Positions 21,652-35,300 of a stretch of 64,000 nucleotides of DNA are shown here, piece by piece; position 1 is the stretch's first letter; every line of letters begins with the position of its first letter. The DNA is from Escallonia rubra (lineage: Eukaryota > Streptophyta > Magnoliopsida > Escalloniales > Escalloniaceae): contig JAVXUO010000756.1 in NCBI GenBank assembly GCA_033065855.1, positions 1-64,000 of the forward strand. Reading direction: 5' to 3'. Both the position numbers and the translations under genes were made by a program. The notes beneath the pieces are model-generated. The model was not told the origin of the DNA, made no database searches, and was given only the letters and a program-made list of their open reading frames with translations.

Positions 21652-24600
21652 TATATATAAAAAGCTGAAACCTTTACTTAGAATTGCGACACGTAAGATT
21701 TTTAGAGTTCTATATTTACGCCACATAAGACTTTTTAGGAACATTCTCCTTTTGTCACTTAAGCTTCAACTTTGCATGTGGTAGTCCCCTATCTTAAGTG
21801 GTTTCTTTATTTAGAGTCCAACTCTTTTGTATTGGATATGTATACTCAAGAATCCTATTTGTTTTGGTATTCATTTCCTTTTCTACTCTATTTAACTCTT
21901 TCTTATAATTTATTATTAAAAAATTCGTAGGTCTACTTTACCCTATATTTGTAAACTTTATAAAACTAAGAAACTAATTTTACACATTCTACAACTCTAC
22001 CTAATTAATATACTCATATATTATGTAACGACCCGGTCCACGGCCCCACCACAGGGCATTGCCTCCCTCAAAAGGGCTAGCCAAGTAGGTACTTATGAGT
22101 TCATAGGCAAGATCTTATAAGGCCAATCGCAAACTCTCCTACAACCGATGTGGGATATTACAATCTCCCCACCTTATTCCTTAGCGTCCTCGCTAAGGCT
22201 CGATCACACATAGCCCAGAATCTTCCTCTCTAGCCAATGTGGGATATACCCGGCTCACCCTTCGTTGCCCCAACCATCCTCTTGATGTGGGATATACCGG
22301 GGCTTGCCTTCGTTTCCCCCAACCATTGGCAACCCGACTGGACAGCCCAGCCCGAGCTTTCGAGAGTCGGCTCTGATACCATCTGTAACGACCCGGTCCA
22401 CGGCCCCACCACAGGGCATTACCTCCCTCAAAAGGGCTAGCCAAGTAGGTACTTATGAGTTCATAGGCAGGGTCTTATAAGGCCAATCGCAAACTCTCTC
22501 ACAACCGATGTGGGATATTACATATTAGGCCTTAATTTTGCTTATTAAAACCTCAAAAGTACTTTGAAATAACAATATAAAATCTCAAAAATATAAAGTG
22601 CGAAAATCATACCCTACTTACTAATTCTTTTTGTAATTTTACAAAGTTCCATTCTAATCTATCATACAAATGTAGGCATAATCAATTAATTCTTAATTAT
22701 TTTAACTTCATTTACTTGTAAAACTTTTTATACAAGACTATGTCCTTTTTACAATACAGCATATATCAACTTAAGAATTAGGTATTGCAACTACAACAAT
22801 AAGTACCATTTCTCTTTAAAATCAAGTTTGAAAAAATATTATTCTAATTTGACAACATTTTAGCACTTCGCATTATTAATTGGTTAACTTACTAGAATTT
22901 AATTTAAATAGTAGCACTTAATAGACTTTTAATACGAAAAATATTTACAATCCTACTTCTTAAGTTTTTACAATGGTTTTTACTAAACATTTTGTGGGTA
23001 TATTTAGCCGAAGTTTTGTAAACCTTAACTATAAAACGAGAATATCAATTTTACATATTTTAAATCTCTATCTAATCAATCTATATATTCTTATTAGGCC
23101 TTGAATTTTGATTAATAATACCTTAATAATACTTAAATATAACAAAATCATACATGAGAAACATTAACTATCTTTTTTCTTTACGAAACATACAATACTT
23201 AAAAGTATTTTTGATATATCAAGATAAGAGGATAGTTAAAAAAATTAGTTTTAATCTATAACCTCAAACTCTTTTATAAGTCACATTCTCTAATAGACGC
23301 AAAAAAAAATAAAATAAAATAAAATATTATGCCTAATATGACTAAATTTTCAAAAGTACTTTAAGATATAAATGTAGCAAGCTACTCTACAAATTAAATT
23401 TTAACTATGTAACCTTACATTCTAAAGGTTCATCTCATCAACTAATTAAGTTATTAGGATTTAATTTGATTACTAAAGCTTAAATAAATTTTAAATTCAA
23501 AAAAATGTTTCCAATAGTATGTGAAATAAAAAACTAAACCAATATAGCTCATAAGTCTAAAATTATAATCATTCAAGCATATTATCTGATATAAACTCAA
23601 TCAACCATTTACAGTCTATTTGACAATAAGCATAATCATCATTATATGATTATCTATCTCAATCTTTTGCAAAATTTGTATTAACTACTATGACACTTTT
23701 ATGATAAATTTAGTTATCTAATAACTGTAAAATGTACATATTAGTCCTTAAATTTCACTTTTAACATCTCAAAAAAAATAAAAAAAAATTTAAACAACAA
23801 CACAAAATATCTCCAAGGTAAATTATGAAAATCATATGTGAAATTTTAATATTAATACTTCACAAGATAAAAGATTTCTTCTTTTTTAATGTTTGACCTC
23901 AATATTGCAAAGTGTTACATGGGTAAGAATAGTCTTCACTTTATAACTGTTTAACCTCAATCATATGCAAAACTTTTGTAAAACACTCTAAAATTTTTAT
24001 AATAAATTAAGATAATCATTAGTACTACATTGTACGCATATGTTTAAATTGATTGTCTTATAAAGTATTCAAAAATATATCAAAATGAATGGTCAAAAGA
24101 TCATCAAACATGACTTTGAAGAAAACAATTACACACAGATATTGCCAATACATAATGCTATATAATCTCTTTTTATAGGGTATTTATTTGAAAGTAAGTG
24201 AAATAGCTCCACGTGCTTTATTTTTTATTACAAAGTTTCACAGCATGTTATAGTAAGTTATTTAAGTCTACCCAAATACTTATTAATAATAGTCATCAAC
24301 TATATCAGAATCATCCAAAAAATGTGGGAATGTTGATCAATGATGAGAACTGAAATATGGAAAAGAAGAAAATGCCTACATTTACTTAGATAGAATATTG
24401 ATAAAAAGTTCATCCAACGGTTAATAAGTAAATAAATAAAAAATATATATATAGATATGTTTGATTTCTTGAATGTATAAGCTCACTTCTTTTTTTGGTA
24501 CAAAACTAAAATTAGTTCTAACGTTACCTTAAAATGGAGTAAAATTATAATTTGATGTGCAATAATTGATTATTTATTGCATGCTTTACTTTTTGAATGC

Positions 24601-25277
24601 TTTAATTTGTATGTTTTAATATTAATATTATTAATAGTTTTGAGTATATAAAAAAATTGAACGATTACAAAACTGTATGCAAATGTCCCCATTAAATTTT
24701 ACAAATCTAAATTCAAAGACAATAAAAATTTTATAAGACACGAAGTTTTTTTTTTGTTGTATATGTGTAAGTATGATAAGCTAGGCATGAGCAAAAGTTT
24801 TCCTCCATTTGACATTTCTTTTACTCAAATCACGTAGTAAAATATTATTTCTAACAATACATGTTACGTAATAATTAAAAGAGGATATAAAGAATTAAAA
24901 AATTAGAATGGTAGTCAAAACTAAATATATTTTCAATTTTATAGTAGTTTTAGATACATTGATATAATCTATTAGCATAGTGATGTACTAAAATAAGATA
25001 CATTTTCAGTATTCTGCATAGTTTTTGTCAATATAATTCTAATAGTAATATGTAGTCGTTTATTTGATTCGAGAAATCTATATTTATGATTAAGCACGAA
25101 TATAATGAATTATTATACATATATGCATCGACGCAGCGAAAGTCATTATATTTGTTATTATTTCAATTTAAAGCATTGTTAATTATATTATAATATATGA
25201 TTAATTAGAAACAAATTATACCTCAAACCAACAAAATAACATCTCTACCCGTGCATTTGCACGGGTCCATTAGCTAG
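21652..25277 (+). mobile_element. Non-autonomous Helitron 2, ~3.6 kb, abutting Helitron 1
   Basis: Starts directly after the CTAG of Helitron 1 with TATATATAAAAAGCTGAAACC. The 3' end has a perfect 9-bp-arm hairpin ACCCGTGCA-TT-TGCACGGGT (25247-25266), then CCATTAG and CTAG at 25274-25277 before T. The flank GAACAATAAATTAGCAAG continues as in copy B at about 54300. No transposition protein is encoded; a TRIM is nested inside. Its 5' end is less certain because the usual TC is not evident. Confidence 0.72.
22024..22522 (-). mobile_element. Complete 499-bp TRIM retrotransposon
   Basis: Two nearly identical 139-bp LTRs (22024-22162 and 22384-22522) start TGTAACGACCCGG and end GGGATATTACA, and are flanked by perfect 5-bp duplications TATTA (22019-22023, 22523-22527). 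A primer-binding site complementary to initiator tRNA-Met (TGGTATCAGAGCC, minus strand, 22381-22369) sits 2 nt from the right-hand LTR. A purine tract (TAAGGTGGGGAGATTG on minus) borders the other LTR. It encodes nothing, as usual for TRIMs. The few LTR differences imply recent insertion into Helitron 2. Confidence 0.96.
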
Positions 25278-28135
25278 TGAACAATAAATTAGCAAGCCAA
25301 ATGCAGCATCAAGTAACAGTGATGTCAAATTATCAAGGATTGTGACTCCAGATTAGAACTTCGATACAGTGAATCAGTAAACTGGATAAGGAAATGATTT
25401 CCCCTGAACGCTATCTCTGAGTCGTAGTGTCCAACCTCAGAGCGGACATCTACTGCATTCCATTTATTGAGCTGAACAGGTTTCCACTGCCATTCTGAAA
25501 CTTCTTAATGATGGTGTCTTCTTATGATTCCTACAAGGTGAAGATGATGCCATGGATAGATGGAAATTTCCATCATTTCGCAACAACTTTGCTCAAAGGG
25601 TAGAAGGAGACGTGATAATAAATTTGGTATCTAATTTTAATCTTTCTAAAAGTTGGATTTGGCAAACCAACTTTGGATGACTAGTGCGATAAAAGGAGGC
25701 ATCTTTTCCATTCAGACCATGGCATCTGACAGAAAATGGCGTAGCTAGACAATTTGTGACAGCTGCAGCATACAAGTATATCTATGCGAGTCATCAGTGC
25801 TAACCTAATAGAAGACGAACTTTTTCCAATCGTTGCCTATTTAGGCCACAGCAAATTAAAAGTGAACCTGAAAAATGGTGTCTACGTCAACACCTCTTAC
25901 TCCATACACTGCTCGTTACTAATTCTTCCGTAGAAATCACACAACAGGCTCTAGAATGCTATGCTAACAACTGTCAGCTGGTTTCCTAGCTGCGCCTCAC
26001 AAAAATGTCATCTACAAAGTATTTTGAGCCAAGGTTTTGGGATAACGGTCATTTTATATCAACCATGATGGTTAATCTGAGAAGATTGCCAAATTAAGCT
26101 ACAAGTTCTGAAAAACCCAAAGGCCCCTGCTCTTTGCGTCAAAACTGCTTGTCCAAACTCATTTGTATGATCTCATTCGTCCTATTTGAGAGGATATCCT
26201 TGACTACCAACCTACCATTAATCTTGAACTCTAGTCTAGTGTACCTGTTGTTGCTTCTCCATTTTCCTACAATGGCTAGGATGCCCAAATTATTCTGATC
26301 GAAGCTCTCCAAGTCCAGGTAATAATGGACAAGTATTTTCTAAAAGAGGAGAGGTAAAGTGTATATGTTTGCACTAAGACTACTTTTAGGTGACAATCTT
26401 TGTAACTATAAAAGTTTTTCATACGTACGGGTGTCTTGTTTTTATCACTAAAATTCATGTCCCAAATATGTAACCTAAGATTGATCAGTGAATAGAAAAT
26501 ATTGACATACAGAGTTGAACACTACCAAGTTCATGAGGTCCTCCAGTAACTAGTAAGTTCATGAGGTCCTCCAGTAACTAGTAAGTTCATGAGGTCCTCC
26601 AGTAAATATTCACACTGCAACTAATCTAACTGTATGTATAGTAAAGTTGGAGCTTAGAGAATGTTACTCATTTCTACTTAACATGTCTATCGTTTTATAA
26701 TTCAGACTTCAACTACTCAAATGCTTATTGATTCTCTCTCTTCCATAACAAGATGTCCCGCTTAAAAATTTTATTAATATATTTCTAATTCTATTAATTC
26801 CTTAGATTTTGTCAAATCTTGAATTTTTTCTATAATTACATTTTGAACTAGCCCAATTCTTTTCCACAATTTAACAAACCTAATATCACTCCTTTTAATT
26901 CAAGCCATATAAATACAATATACCAGTTTTGTCCTTTTCACGGTCAATTTACAAGGTACATATGCGTGTGAGCGCGCAATTGTTTATAATTTTTTTATAT
27001 TTTATATCTTTTTATTCAGTTCTTTATGAGCTTTATTAATTAGTACAACTCTTATCAAATGAGTTATCATCATTATATGTTATAATTAATATTATTATCG
27101 TTATTACTTGACAAAAACTATTTCTACTATTTAATATTTCACCTCCTTCTTTTGTTACTAAATGACAAGTAATTATTACTAAAGTTCATTTTTAACAACA
27201 AAAAGTGACAGAAAACTCATAAAAAGGGTTGAGATACAATTTTTATGGACTTTCTCGATAACTATTTTATCAGTTGTTGTTTTTATGCGTAATGTACGAG
27301 ATTAAAACTAATTTTAAAGATTGTTAAACATAATATTTACAAATTTTAGGGATGACGGGAGGGCACAAAGATAACACCGAACCGCCTTCACCTTCTTCAA
27401 GGAGTCATATATCACCGCCGCCCAACCACCACCACCACTCCCGTCATTCCACAATCGCCAGTTTGCCACCATCCACAACTGGCACGCAAAACAATCCAAA
27501 TACCATCTCGGCCGCACCCATCATCGCCATTGCCCGCACAAAGCTACCACTAAACCCAAAACCACCATTGCCACGCCACAATTACCACCCCACACAACTA
27601 CAACCACAAGCACAACCACCAGGAGTCTCACCACCATATCAACAGCCACCCGTCACACTACAACTGCCAATTTCAGTGGTCGAGCTAAGAGGATTAAAGG
27701 TGTAATCAAAATTCAAAGGTCCATAGCTATACAAGACCGAAAATGTCGAGGGGGAACTGGTTTAAAGCAGATCCGCACCTCATCGCCATCATACCCACGA
27801 CCTCCAAGACAACCAACAGCCCACCACCACCATAGCGACACCCATAACTTCTATTGTTGAGCCAACTATCAAAACCTTGTAAACTAGAACCCACAGAACT
27901 ACAGATCTATTGACCCAAGAAAGAGTCACGATTATAGGGTGGTGACGAGGAAGGCAATGGCGTCGACAACAAAACAGTGGTGACGGGGAAGGCAGAGTCG
28001 CTACACGAGACAACAGGTGGTGACGGCGAAGTCGACCTGTGGTCATGAGCTGCAACGGCCGCAGTCGCCTGCAGCGGCGGCGATGTACGGTCAAAGTGGC
28101 AACAATGAGTCCATTAATTGGTTCTAATATTTCTA
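25278..28135. other. Helicase intron 1, copy A, proximal part
   Basis: Non-coding sequence homologous to 54300-58085 in B and 32400-35625 in C. A has lost roughly 0.4-0.5 kb near 25810 that B and C keep. A CCA/CAA-rich segment (27352-27705) gives a proline-rich frame also open in B (57232-57597) but degraded in C. I read it as low-complexity intron sequence. Confidence 0.6.
26528..26605. repeat. 28-bp repeat, 3 copies
   Basis: AGTTCATGAGGTCCTCCAGT repeats at 26528, 26556 and 26584, exactly 28 bp apart. B (about 56097) and C (about 34215) have a single copy of the corresponding sequence, so the triplication is private to A. Confidence 0.9.
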
Positions 28136-31100
28136 ACCCATGTAGATCAATTATTTATTGAGTGTGTTTGGACAGCTTTTATGTTAATGGATTTGAATGA
28201 GTAAATAGGTTTTTTCACCCCAGCAACAATGGACCTTTAGCTTCACCAACGCATTGGCAATGATATTTTGCCTTGCGTTTTTAGCTGACCAGTTTTGAAC
28301 GATGAGTTCAAGAGATTTGTTAATCATATCTTATGACCAGTAGCTTTGATGTAATTGTATATATTGTTACATCATTAGTGCTCCCAAGAGCGAGTTTGCC
28401 GCAACTTGCATAATTCTTCTTTGGATATAACCTTTTATGCTTATCAATGAGATTCTGATAATTTTTAATTAAAAAGTCCATTTGCTATAAGTAGATGCTG
28501 ATAGAATATGGGCCATAACCTTGTACTAATGTGCCTAGGCAGGCCCAAAACATTTTATTGCATGCCATTACTGATTGGAATTAGGAGGAAATATGATTTG
28601 TTTGGGCAAGAGTTTCATCCAAATTGGTATTATCCTTCTTAGAAAGACAACATCATTGAGTTTCAGAGTAAGTATTGTTAAGTTACTGACTATTATAAAA
28701 GTCTAAGCTGTTAGAAAATAAAACTAACAATGTTATCATGTATAACACTATCCCTCAAGTGTGAGCCCTCCGATTGCATGGGTGCACCACCGCTACCGTA
28801 ACATTTCCCCTCACGTGTTCTAAGTCTCCTATTTCACGTAAAGAGACAGATCAAGGTGTACCACCAGAAAGTGTACAAATAAATAGAATACAATTTTCAC
28901 TATAATAAAGAGGGACCAAATACGGGAGCAGGAAAAAAACGATCTCAAGATCTTGTCAAGCCAGAGTTTTAACACCATGTTTAGTTACTAACTACTCTAA
29001 CAGATTAAGTTATCATACATAACATGTACGTTATGAACCTAGTTATCGGGGCAACAATTCTGATAATAAATGTATTTTAAGGTCATTTTCATTGCCCAAT
29101 GCAATGGGGCAATTTGTGCCATCCTTAATAGCAATTTGATAGCTTCAGTCGTGGAAGTTCATGGGTAATCAACAAGGGACCTTAATGAGCAATCTGTAGC
29201 AGAAAAGAATTTATGTGCAATTGATTTTGCAGGCTGTATCAAGTTGTATAGATAACTTATTCTCAAGACTACAAATATGCTTACTTTTTGCATCCTCCTT
29301 TCTCGACCTTGTGCAGTGGCGACAAATTTTAGTCTTTTCGCAACAAATGAAGGTCTGGAGAAAAAAACTTATAAGTGTATAGATTTCACTGACTTTTGTG
29401 CTACTTTATCATAAGAAAGTTAGTTGATATTGAGCTATTCTAATAAAATTTTATGATGTATACTAAGTAACATACATTTATTAAATATAATATACGATGT
29501 ACGCATATAATTTGATCTGAGAACTACAATGCTATGAATTGCATACTACTCAATTACCAATTTCTTTTTGGTTAATTACACTAACACTCCCTGAGGTTAG
29601 TCATAACTGTAAATTAAAGACTGCCCTTGCAATTTATGAAAGGGCGTTGTCCTCCACTCCGCTTCGGTTGTTGGTTTACAGACTTTCCTCGACATAGTTG
29701 ACTAGGTTTGGCATGCTGATTTCATGAAAGCTTCCCTCCTAAAAATTCCCTTAGCGCACATATACCATATACAACTGCAATAGGAAACGTCTACGATGAC
29801 CTTACTGAAAAAAAAAAACTCTATAACACTTTACCGTCATTTATGTGGAAATTTTATGCAAAATTTTGTATGTACGTGGATAATACATGTATATGCAAAT
29901 GACTAACACGCATATAACGTACTTACAGATTAAAGAAGCAAATGAGTCAATCTCGTTCACCCCAACAACACTAACAGGAAACATATAGCCATTTCAAGAA
30001 ATGCAAGGAAGGTATCCATATTTTAGAATAACCTGAGGGGAGGGTAGTGTAATTAACCCTTTTATTATGGTTTTAATACATGATATGTGCTTTTGGTACT
30101 CTTTAATACGGAAAAGAAAGAGGATAATGACGGCACACACAACCAATGTCTCACAACCGAAAACATAACATATCTAATTAAACACCATATGTATGATGAT
30201 TACGTTGATATAACTAGGAAATAAACCTTAAAGCTACTCAAAAAACAAGAAACAAGAAAGGACTATAGTAGTCTAATAATTTGACTAAAATATTAGAGGG
30301 ATCTTCTGTTTCTATACACTTGTGTGCTCGCCGACACTCGATTTCGTCACCAAAAAGAAATGCATGTCACAATTATTTTGGACATGAAATAAGGTGTGAA
30401 CAAACATGATAACGTGTGTAAATACGCTTTCCGAGTACAAAACTACCATAGTCCCCAGGAGATCGATAAGGGTTTGGCTCCGGCAACTCTAGAATAAATT
30501 ACTCGCAACCGGCATTTGAAGAAGGAACACCAAATGGCTAACTACAAAAAGAAAGGTGTAAAATTGGGGTGCGTAGATGCCTTGCCCTAATGGCTAAAGC
30601 TTCTTGTTCTCTTCCCTCCTAGCAGTTTTAGGCAGGATAGAAAATTATGCCTAGTTATTATGTATACTTTTGAATAATTATATATTCAAGCTACAATTAC
30701 GTAGATCATAACATGGAGATGCACATTTTTTAAGTTACTGAAGTCACGCTCTTTTAAACTTTAATAAATGTGAAGTTACACTCTTATATCAATTCACAAT
30801 TTCTCTGCCAAAACGTCACGTTTTTCTCTAAGGAATTATTAATAATTAACAACAAGGTCGGATACTTGGATGTGGAATGGAAAGTGTAGATTTCGGCATT
30901 TTTCCTCTTCTTTAACTTTTCACATCCGTATATTAGTAGCTTACGAAATATCAAGTCTACTACTAGAAAGCAATTTCCACAAGATTATACCTGTTGTCAA
31001 AGCATTGTCAAGCTAGGCAACATTTACTTTGAAGGGTGATCATACAATCACTCTATTCACAAGTACACATATTGTCAATGCATGTATATATACTGCTTTT

Positions 31101-31286
31101 GTCAAAGCAACACTTGCTCTGTAGGGTGATCGTACAATCACCCTATTCACAAGGATACACCTTCTGCGAAAGCAATACTATACTTTGACAAATTGTCGTC
31201 AGGGAGCATTACACTTTGCATTACAGCAAATATTCACGCAGTGAAGAAACTCAGAGAGAGAAAGAGATAGATCGAGTAGCCCAAAC
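28136..31286. other. Helicase intron 1, copy A, distal part
   Basis: Homologous to 58086-60076 in copy B. About 1.19 kb (29545-30735) is absent from B and includes the MITE-like element at 29570. Two ~100-bp repeats containing GGGTGATC and ACAATCAC occur at about 31036-31150. No coding sequence recognised. Confidence 0.55.
29570..30058. mobile_element. MITE-like element, ~30-bp inverted ends
   Basis: GGTTAATTACACTA followed by a C-rich tract and GAGGTTA opens the element. The reverse complement of the other end starts with the same 14 bases and continues into CAGGTTA. The element is absent from copy B. The target duplication is not clear, so the superfamily is open; Mutator-like is possible. 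Confidence 0.6.
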
Positions 31287-31397
31287 CTTGCCCCTGTAGA
31301 GATCTTTGTTAAGTACATCTGCAATAGACCAAGAAAAAATCACATCGATCAAGCCTCGCCCCTTGAACTCTTCCGTCTTCACAGTATGAGTTGCCAT

Positions 31398-32360
31398 CTT
31401 TTGTTTCTTTTAAGCCAAAATGACATTAAGTAGCTGTCTTAGTGCCTTGTTGTATACACAGAGAGACCGAGCGATCATAGAGGGTAAGTGAAGAGATTGA
31501 AGAATGAAAAAAAGTGCATGAACTAATAGTTGTTAGCCAGTAAAGCAGAACTCCAGTTGACTCCAGTTGACGTGAAGTCATTCCCAAAAATAAACAAAGA
31601 GCACCTGAACTCGGGAAATGTGGGCGTATGAGAGACGCGGAGGGGGGGTGGGGGGTGAGGTGAAAACCTATGACAGCCGTTTGGTTTTTCCACTTTAGAA
31701 AAAGAAAAAGGAAGGGGAGTTATGCCTTCGGACAGTTATGCCTTCCCAGGACATAAAAAGAGAGAGAGAATCTTAAGAACAGGAGCAAGAGAAAAAAACA
31801 CGTAGTGTGCTCTTGCCTTCGGACAGTTATGCCTTAAGAAAGATCGATCATATTTTCTTTTTTCGCGCAGTCTCACAAAAATTACTCATTTTCTAAACTA
31901 AGAAAGACTTCTTATAATTTTTTTTATTCAATTTCTTTCTCCACATTTAACTTCCCACCAACTTATTTTTTCTCTCCTGCTCCACTTTTTATTTTATTTT
32001 ATTTTTCTCTTCACATTGAATACTTCAATAACTCATTTTCTCTCACTTGACCGCCTTTCTTCCCCTCCTCTGACTAAATAGTAGAATATGAAACACATAA
32101 TTGTATATGACCTGAATCCTTAATCTGTGTGCAAAAAAAAATCGGTTTATGTGGAACGAAGGGACTATATGAGATCAAGGTGATAATCTTGTGGTGGTGA
32201 CGGGTCTTCCTTTTCGATGCAAACTAACATTTTTAAGATTCATGAGATAAGATATTTGGGATAAGCAAGGGGGATGCTACCCCCCATTGTGTAGCCAGGC
32301 CAACTGATGGCGAATAAAAATAAATACTTTATAGCACTATTGATTTTCTGATCACTTGAA
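31398..32360 (-). promoter_or_regulatory. 5' flank of helicase copy A
   Basis: Upstream of the exon 1 ATG at 31397, homologous to 60188-61240 in B. Contains GA/AG-rich tracts near 31755-31800 and a duplicated GCCTTCGGACAGTTATGCCTT block (about 31722 and 31815) not duplicated in B. No precise promoter element called. Confidence 0.35.
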
Positions 32361-32369
32361 TGTTGGGTC

Positions 32370-35300
32370 AAGATATGTGAGTGCCAAATACTATAGAGGT
32401 TCTAGCCAAAAGAACAACATATGAGCAAGTCAAATGCAGCATCAAGAAACTGTTTTGTCAAATTATCAAGGATTGTGACTCCAGATTAAAACTTAGATAC
32501 AACATCAGTAAACTGGATAAGGTAAAGGTTTCCCCTGAATGCTTATCTGAGTCGTAGTGTCCAACCTCAGAGCGGACATCTAATGCATTCCATTTATTGA
32601 GCTGAACAGGTTTCCACTGCCATTCTGAAACCTCTTAATGATGGTGTCTTCTTATGATTCCTACAAGGTGAAGATGATGCCATGGATAGATGGAAATTTC
32701 CATCATTTGGCAGCAACTTTGCTCAAAGGGTAGAAGGAGACGTGATAGTAAATTTGGTATCTAATTTTAATCTTTCTAAAAGTTGGATTTGGGCAAACCA
32801 ACTTTGGATGGCTAGTGCGATAAAAGCAGGCATCTTTTCCATTCAGAACATGGCATCCGACAGAAAATGGAGTAGCTAGACAATTTGTGACAGCTACAGC
32901 ATAAAAGTATCTGTGCGAGTCATCAGTGCTAACCTAATAGAAGACGAACTCTTACCTGACAAAATGGTAAAGTTACATTAGAAAATCCCCCTCAAATATA
33001 TGTCATTTCTCAAACGAAATTCTTTGCTTGCCTTGAGTACACAAACAGAAAGGAATCCTCGGCACATTAGGAAGTGCACGGCTGGGGTGAAAACTACCTA
33101 TTTCCCAGATCTGGAGACAAAGGCAGATACATTCAGTAGTCTGCAAGAGAAGAATGTTTACAGAACTCCTCTCCCAAACCTAACCGGCCTAGTTCAACAC
33201 GATTCCATCCACATTCTACATACTCCTAACTATTAATCTCTTGCACTCCTAACTAAAGGCATCTCTATTTCGCCGTAGTTTCACATGATTACATCCGCAT
33301 TCCGTACGATGCTGTGAAATATGCTCAAGAATCTTCGCCTCTGAAAGTAGTATCTACCAAGTTCTGCTTCCACTTTTTCCAATCATTGCCTATCGATTAG
33401 GCCACAGCAAATTAAAAGTGAACTTGGAAATGCTCTCTACGTCAACGCTTCTTACTCCATACACTGCTCGTTACTAATTCCTCCGCAGAAATCACACAAC
33501 AGGCTCTAGAATACTATGCTAATAACAGTCAGATGCCCTGGCTGCGCGTCCCAAAAATGCCATCTACAAAGTCTTTTGAGCCAAGGTTTTGGGACAACGG
33601 TTCTTTATCAATCATCAAGGTTAATCTGAAAAAGTTCCAAGTTAAGCTATAAGTTCTGACAAACCCGAAGGCCCCTGCTCCTTGCGTCAAAACTACTTGT
33701 CCAAACTCATTTGTATGATCTCATTCGTCCTATTTGAGAGGACATCCTTGACTACTAACCTACCATTAATCTTGAACTCTAGTCTATTGTATCTGTTGTT
33801 GCTTCTCCATTTTCCTACAATGGCTATGATGCCCAAATTATTCTGATGGAAGCTGTCCAAGTCCAGCTAATAATGGACAGGTATTTCCTAATAGAGGACA
33901 TGTAAAGTTTATATGTTTTTACTAAGACTACTTCTAGGTGACAATATTTGTAATTCTAAGAGTTTTACATATGTAGGTGTGTTGTTTTTATGACTATAAT
34001 TCATGTCCCAAAAAATGAAACCTAAGATTGATCAGTGAATGGAAAATATTGACATACAGAGTTGAACACTACCAAGTCTGTATACTTTGAACCTGCAGGT
34101 GATGAAGTTTATATTAATTTTTAAATAGAAATTAAAGAATACGCATACGAAGCATTTTTAGAATGGGGTGGTATTAGGGGTGTATGATAAGAGTTTGCTG
34201 GGGTGGATTTAGCAAGCGTATGAGGTCCTTCAATAAATATTCACATGTATATTGCATACATTGATACCCATTAATAATTACACTGCAACTAATCTAATCT
34301 AATTGTATATATAGTAAAGTTGGAGCTTAGAGAATGTACGTTAATTTTCTCCTTCCTACCTGGCATGTCTATTAATTTGTGATTCGGACTTCAACTACTC
34401 AAATGGTTCTTAATTCTCTCTCTTCAATGTCAAATGTCCTGCTTGCTTTCGTCCTTTCACTCTCACATGACAAGGTACGTATATGTGTGCTGCGTACACT
34501 CGGTTATAATTTTTTCTCATATTATATATCTTTTTATTCACTTGTTGATGGCCTTTATTAGTACAAACCTCAATACATGAGTTATCATCGCTATACGTTA
34601 TTATTAATATTATTGTTGTTATTATTATTTGACAAAGGCTGTTTTTACTATTTTATATTTCGCTTCATTTTTGGTTACCAAATGACTAGTAATTATTACT
34701 AAAGTTCATTTTTAACCAAAAAAAAGTGGTAGAAAACTCATAAAAAAGGTTAAAATATAATTTCAATAAGCTTTCTCAATAAGTATTTTAGTAGTTGTTG
34801 CTTCCATCGCATGGGGTCAAAATAAGTCTTTAAAGACTTTTAGACATGATATTACTGGATGACTGACCATTTCTAGCCATATATTAGTAGATCAACTGGG
34901 TCATTAGTTAAATCGGTTGGTTCCGCCCATCAAACCATGAGCGACCCGTAGTTAGGTAATACTCCACGTTTGCACTCTCTCCACTACTTCACCTTCTTCA
35001 AGGAGTCATATACCGCCACCGCTTAACCACAATGACTACTGTCATTTCACCATTGCCAGTTTGCCATCATATACAACTAGCACACACAACCATCCAAACA
35101 CCATCTTGACTGTACCCATCACCACCATTGCCCGCACAAAGCTACCACTAAACCCAAAACCACCATTGCCACGCCACAATTACCACCACCACACAACTAC
35201 AACCACAAGCACAACACCATGAGTCTTAACACAATATGAACAACAACCCATAACACTACAACTGCCAATATTAGTGGTGAAGCTAGAAGGTTCAGTGGTG

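Larger units (their letters stand above)
12428..31397 (-). pseudogene. SEN1/UPF1-like SF1 helicase, 8 exons, copy A
   Basis: Exons (minus): 31397-31287, 16804-16263, 15630-14308, 14220-13896, 13794-13539, 13454-13244, 13004-12640, 12542-12428; phases agree and the last exon ends in TGA. Intended length is about 1,082 residues, normal for plant SEN1-like RNA/DNA helicases, which act in RNA or R-loop processing in other systems. Exon 1 holds VIFSWSIADVLNKDLY. Exon 3 holds Walker A GPPGTGKTKT (about 277-286), an acidic insert, Walker B DEAAQ (about 621-625) and GDERQLP. Exon 5 holds [14 protein letters not shown] and [11 protein letters not shown]. Exon 2 lacks one A/T present in copy B (run near 16781-16784), shifting frame and meeting a TGA within about 15 codons. 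Everything else is open, so this is a recent pseudogene or a sequencing error. Intron 1 (14.5 kb) holds two Helitrons; intron 2 a solo LTR. Confidence 0.88.
10616..32360. repeat. Segmental duplication, copy A
   Basis: Collinear with 48692-61240 (copy B): SUFD relic, eight helicase exons, introns and 5' flank occur in the same order and orientation. Homology begins at TAGGTGTTTAACATCTGCG and ends after AATAAAAATAAATACTTT. A is ~21.7 kb against ~12.5 kb for B, the excess being mostly Helitrons, a solo LTR and a ~1.2-kb insertion in intron 1. Confidence 0.92.

Noticed and set aside
22193-22444. Frames within the TRIM
   Set aside because: They span LTR and internal non-coding sequence; TRIMs encode no protein.
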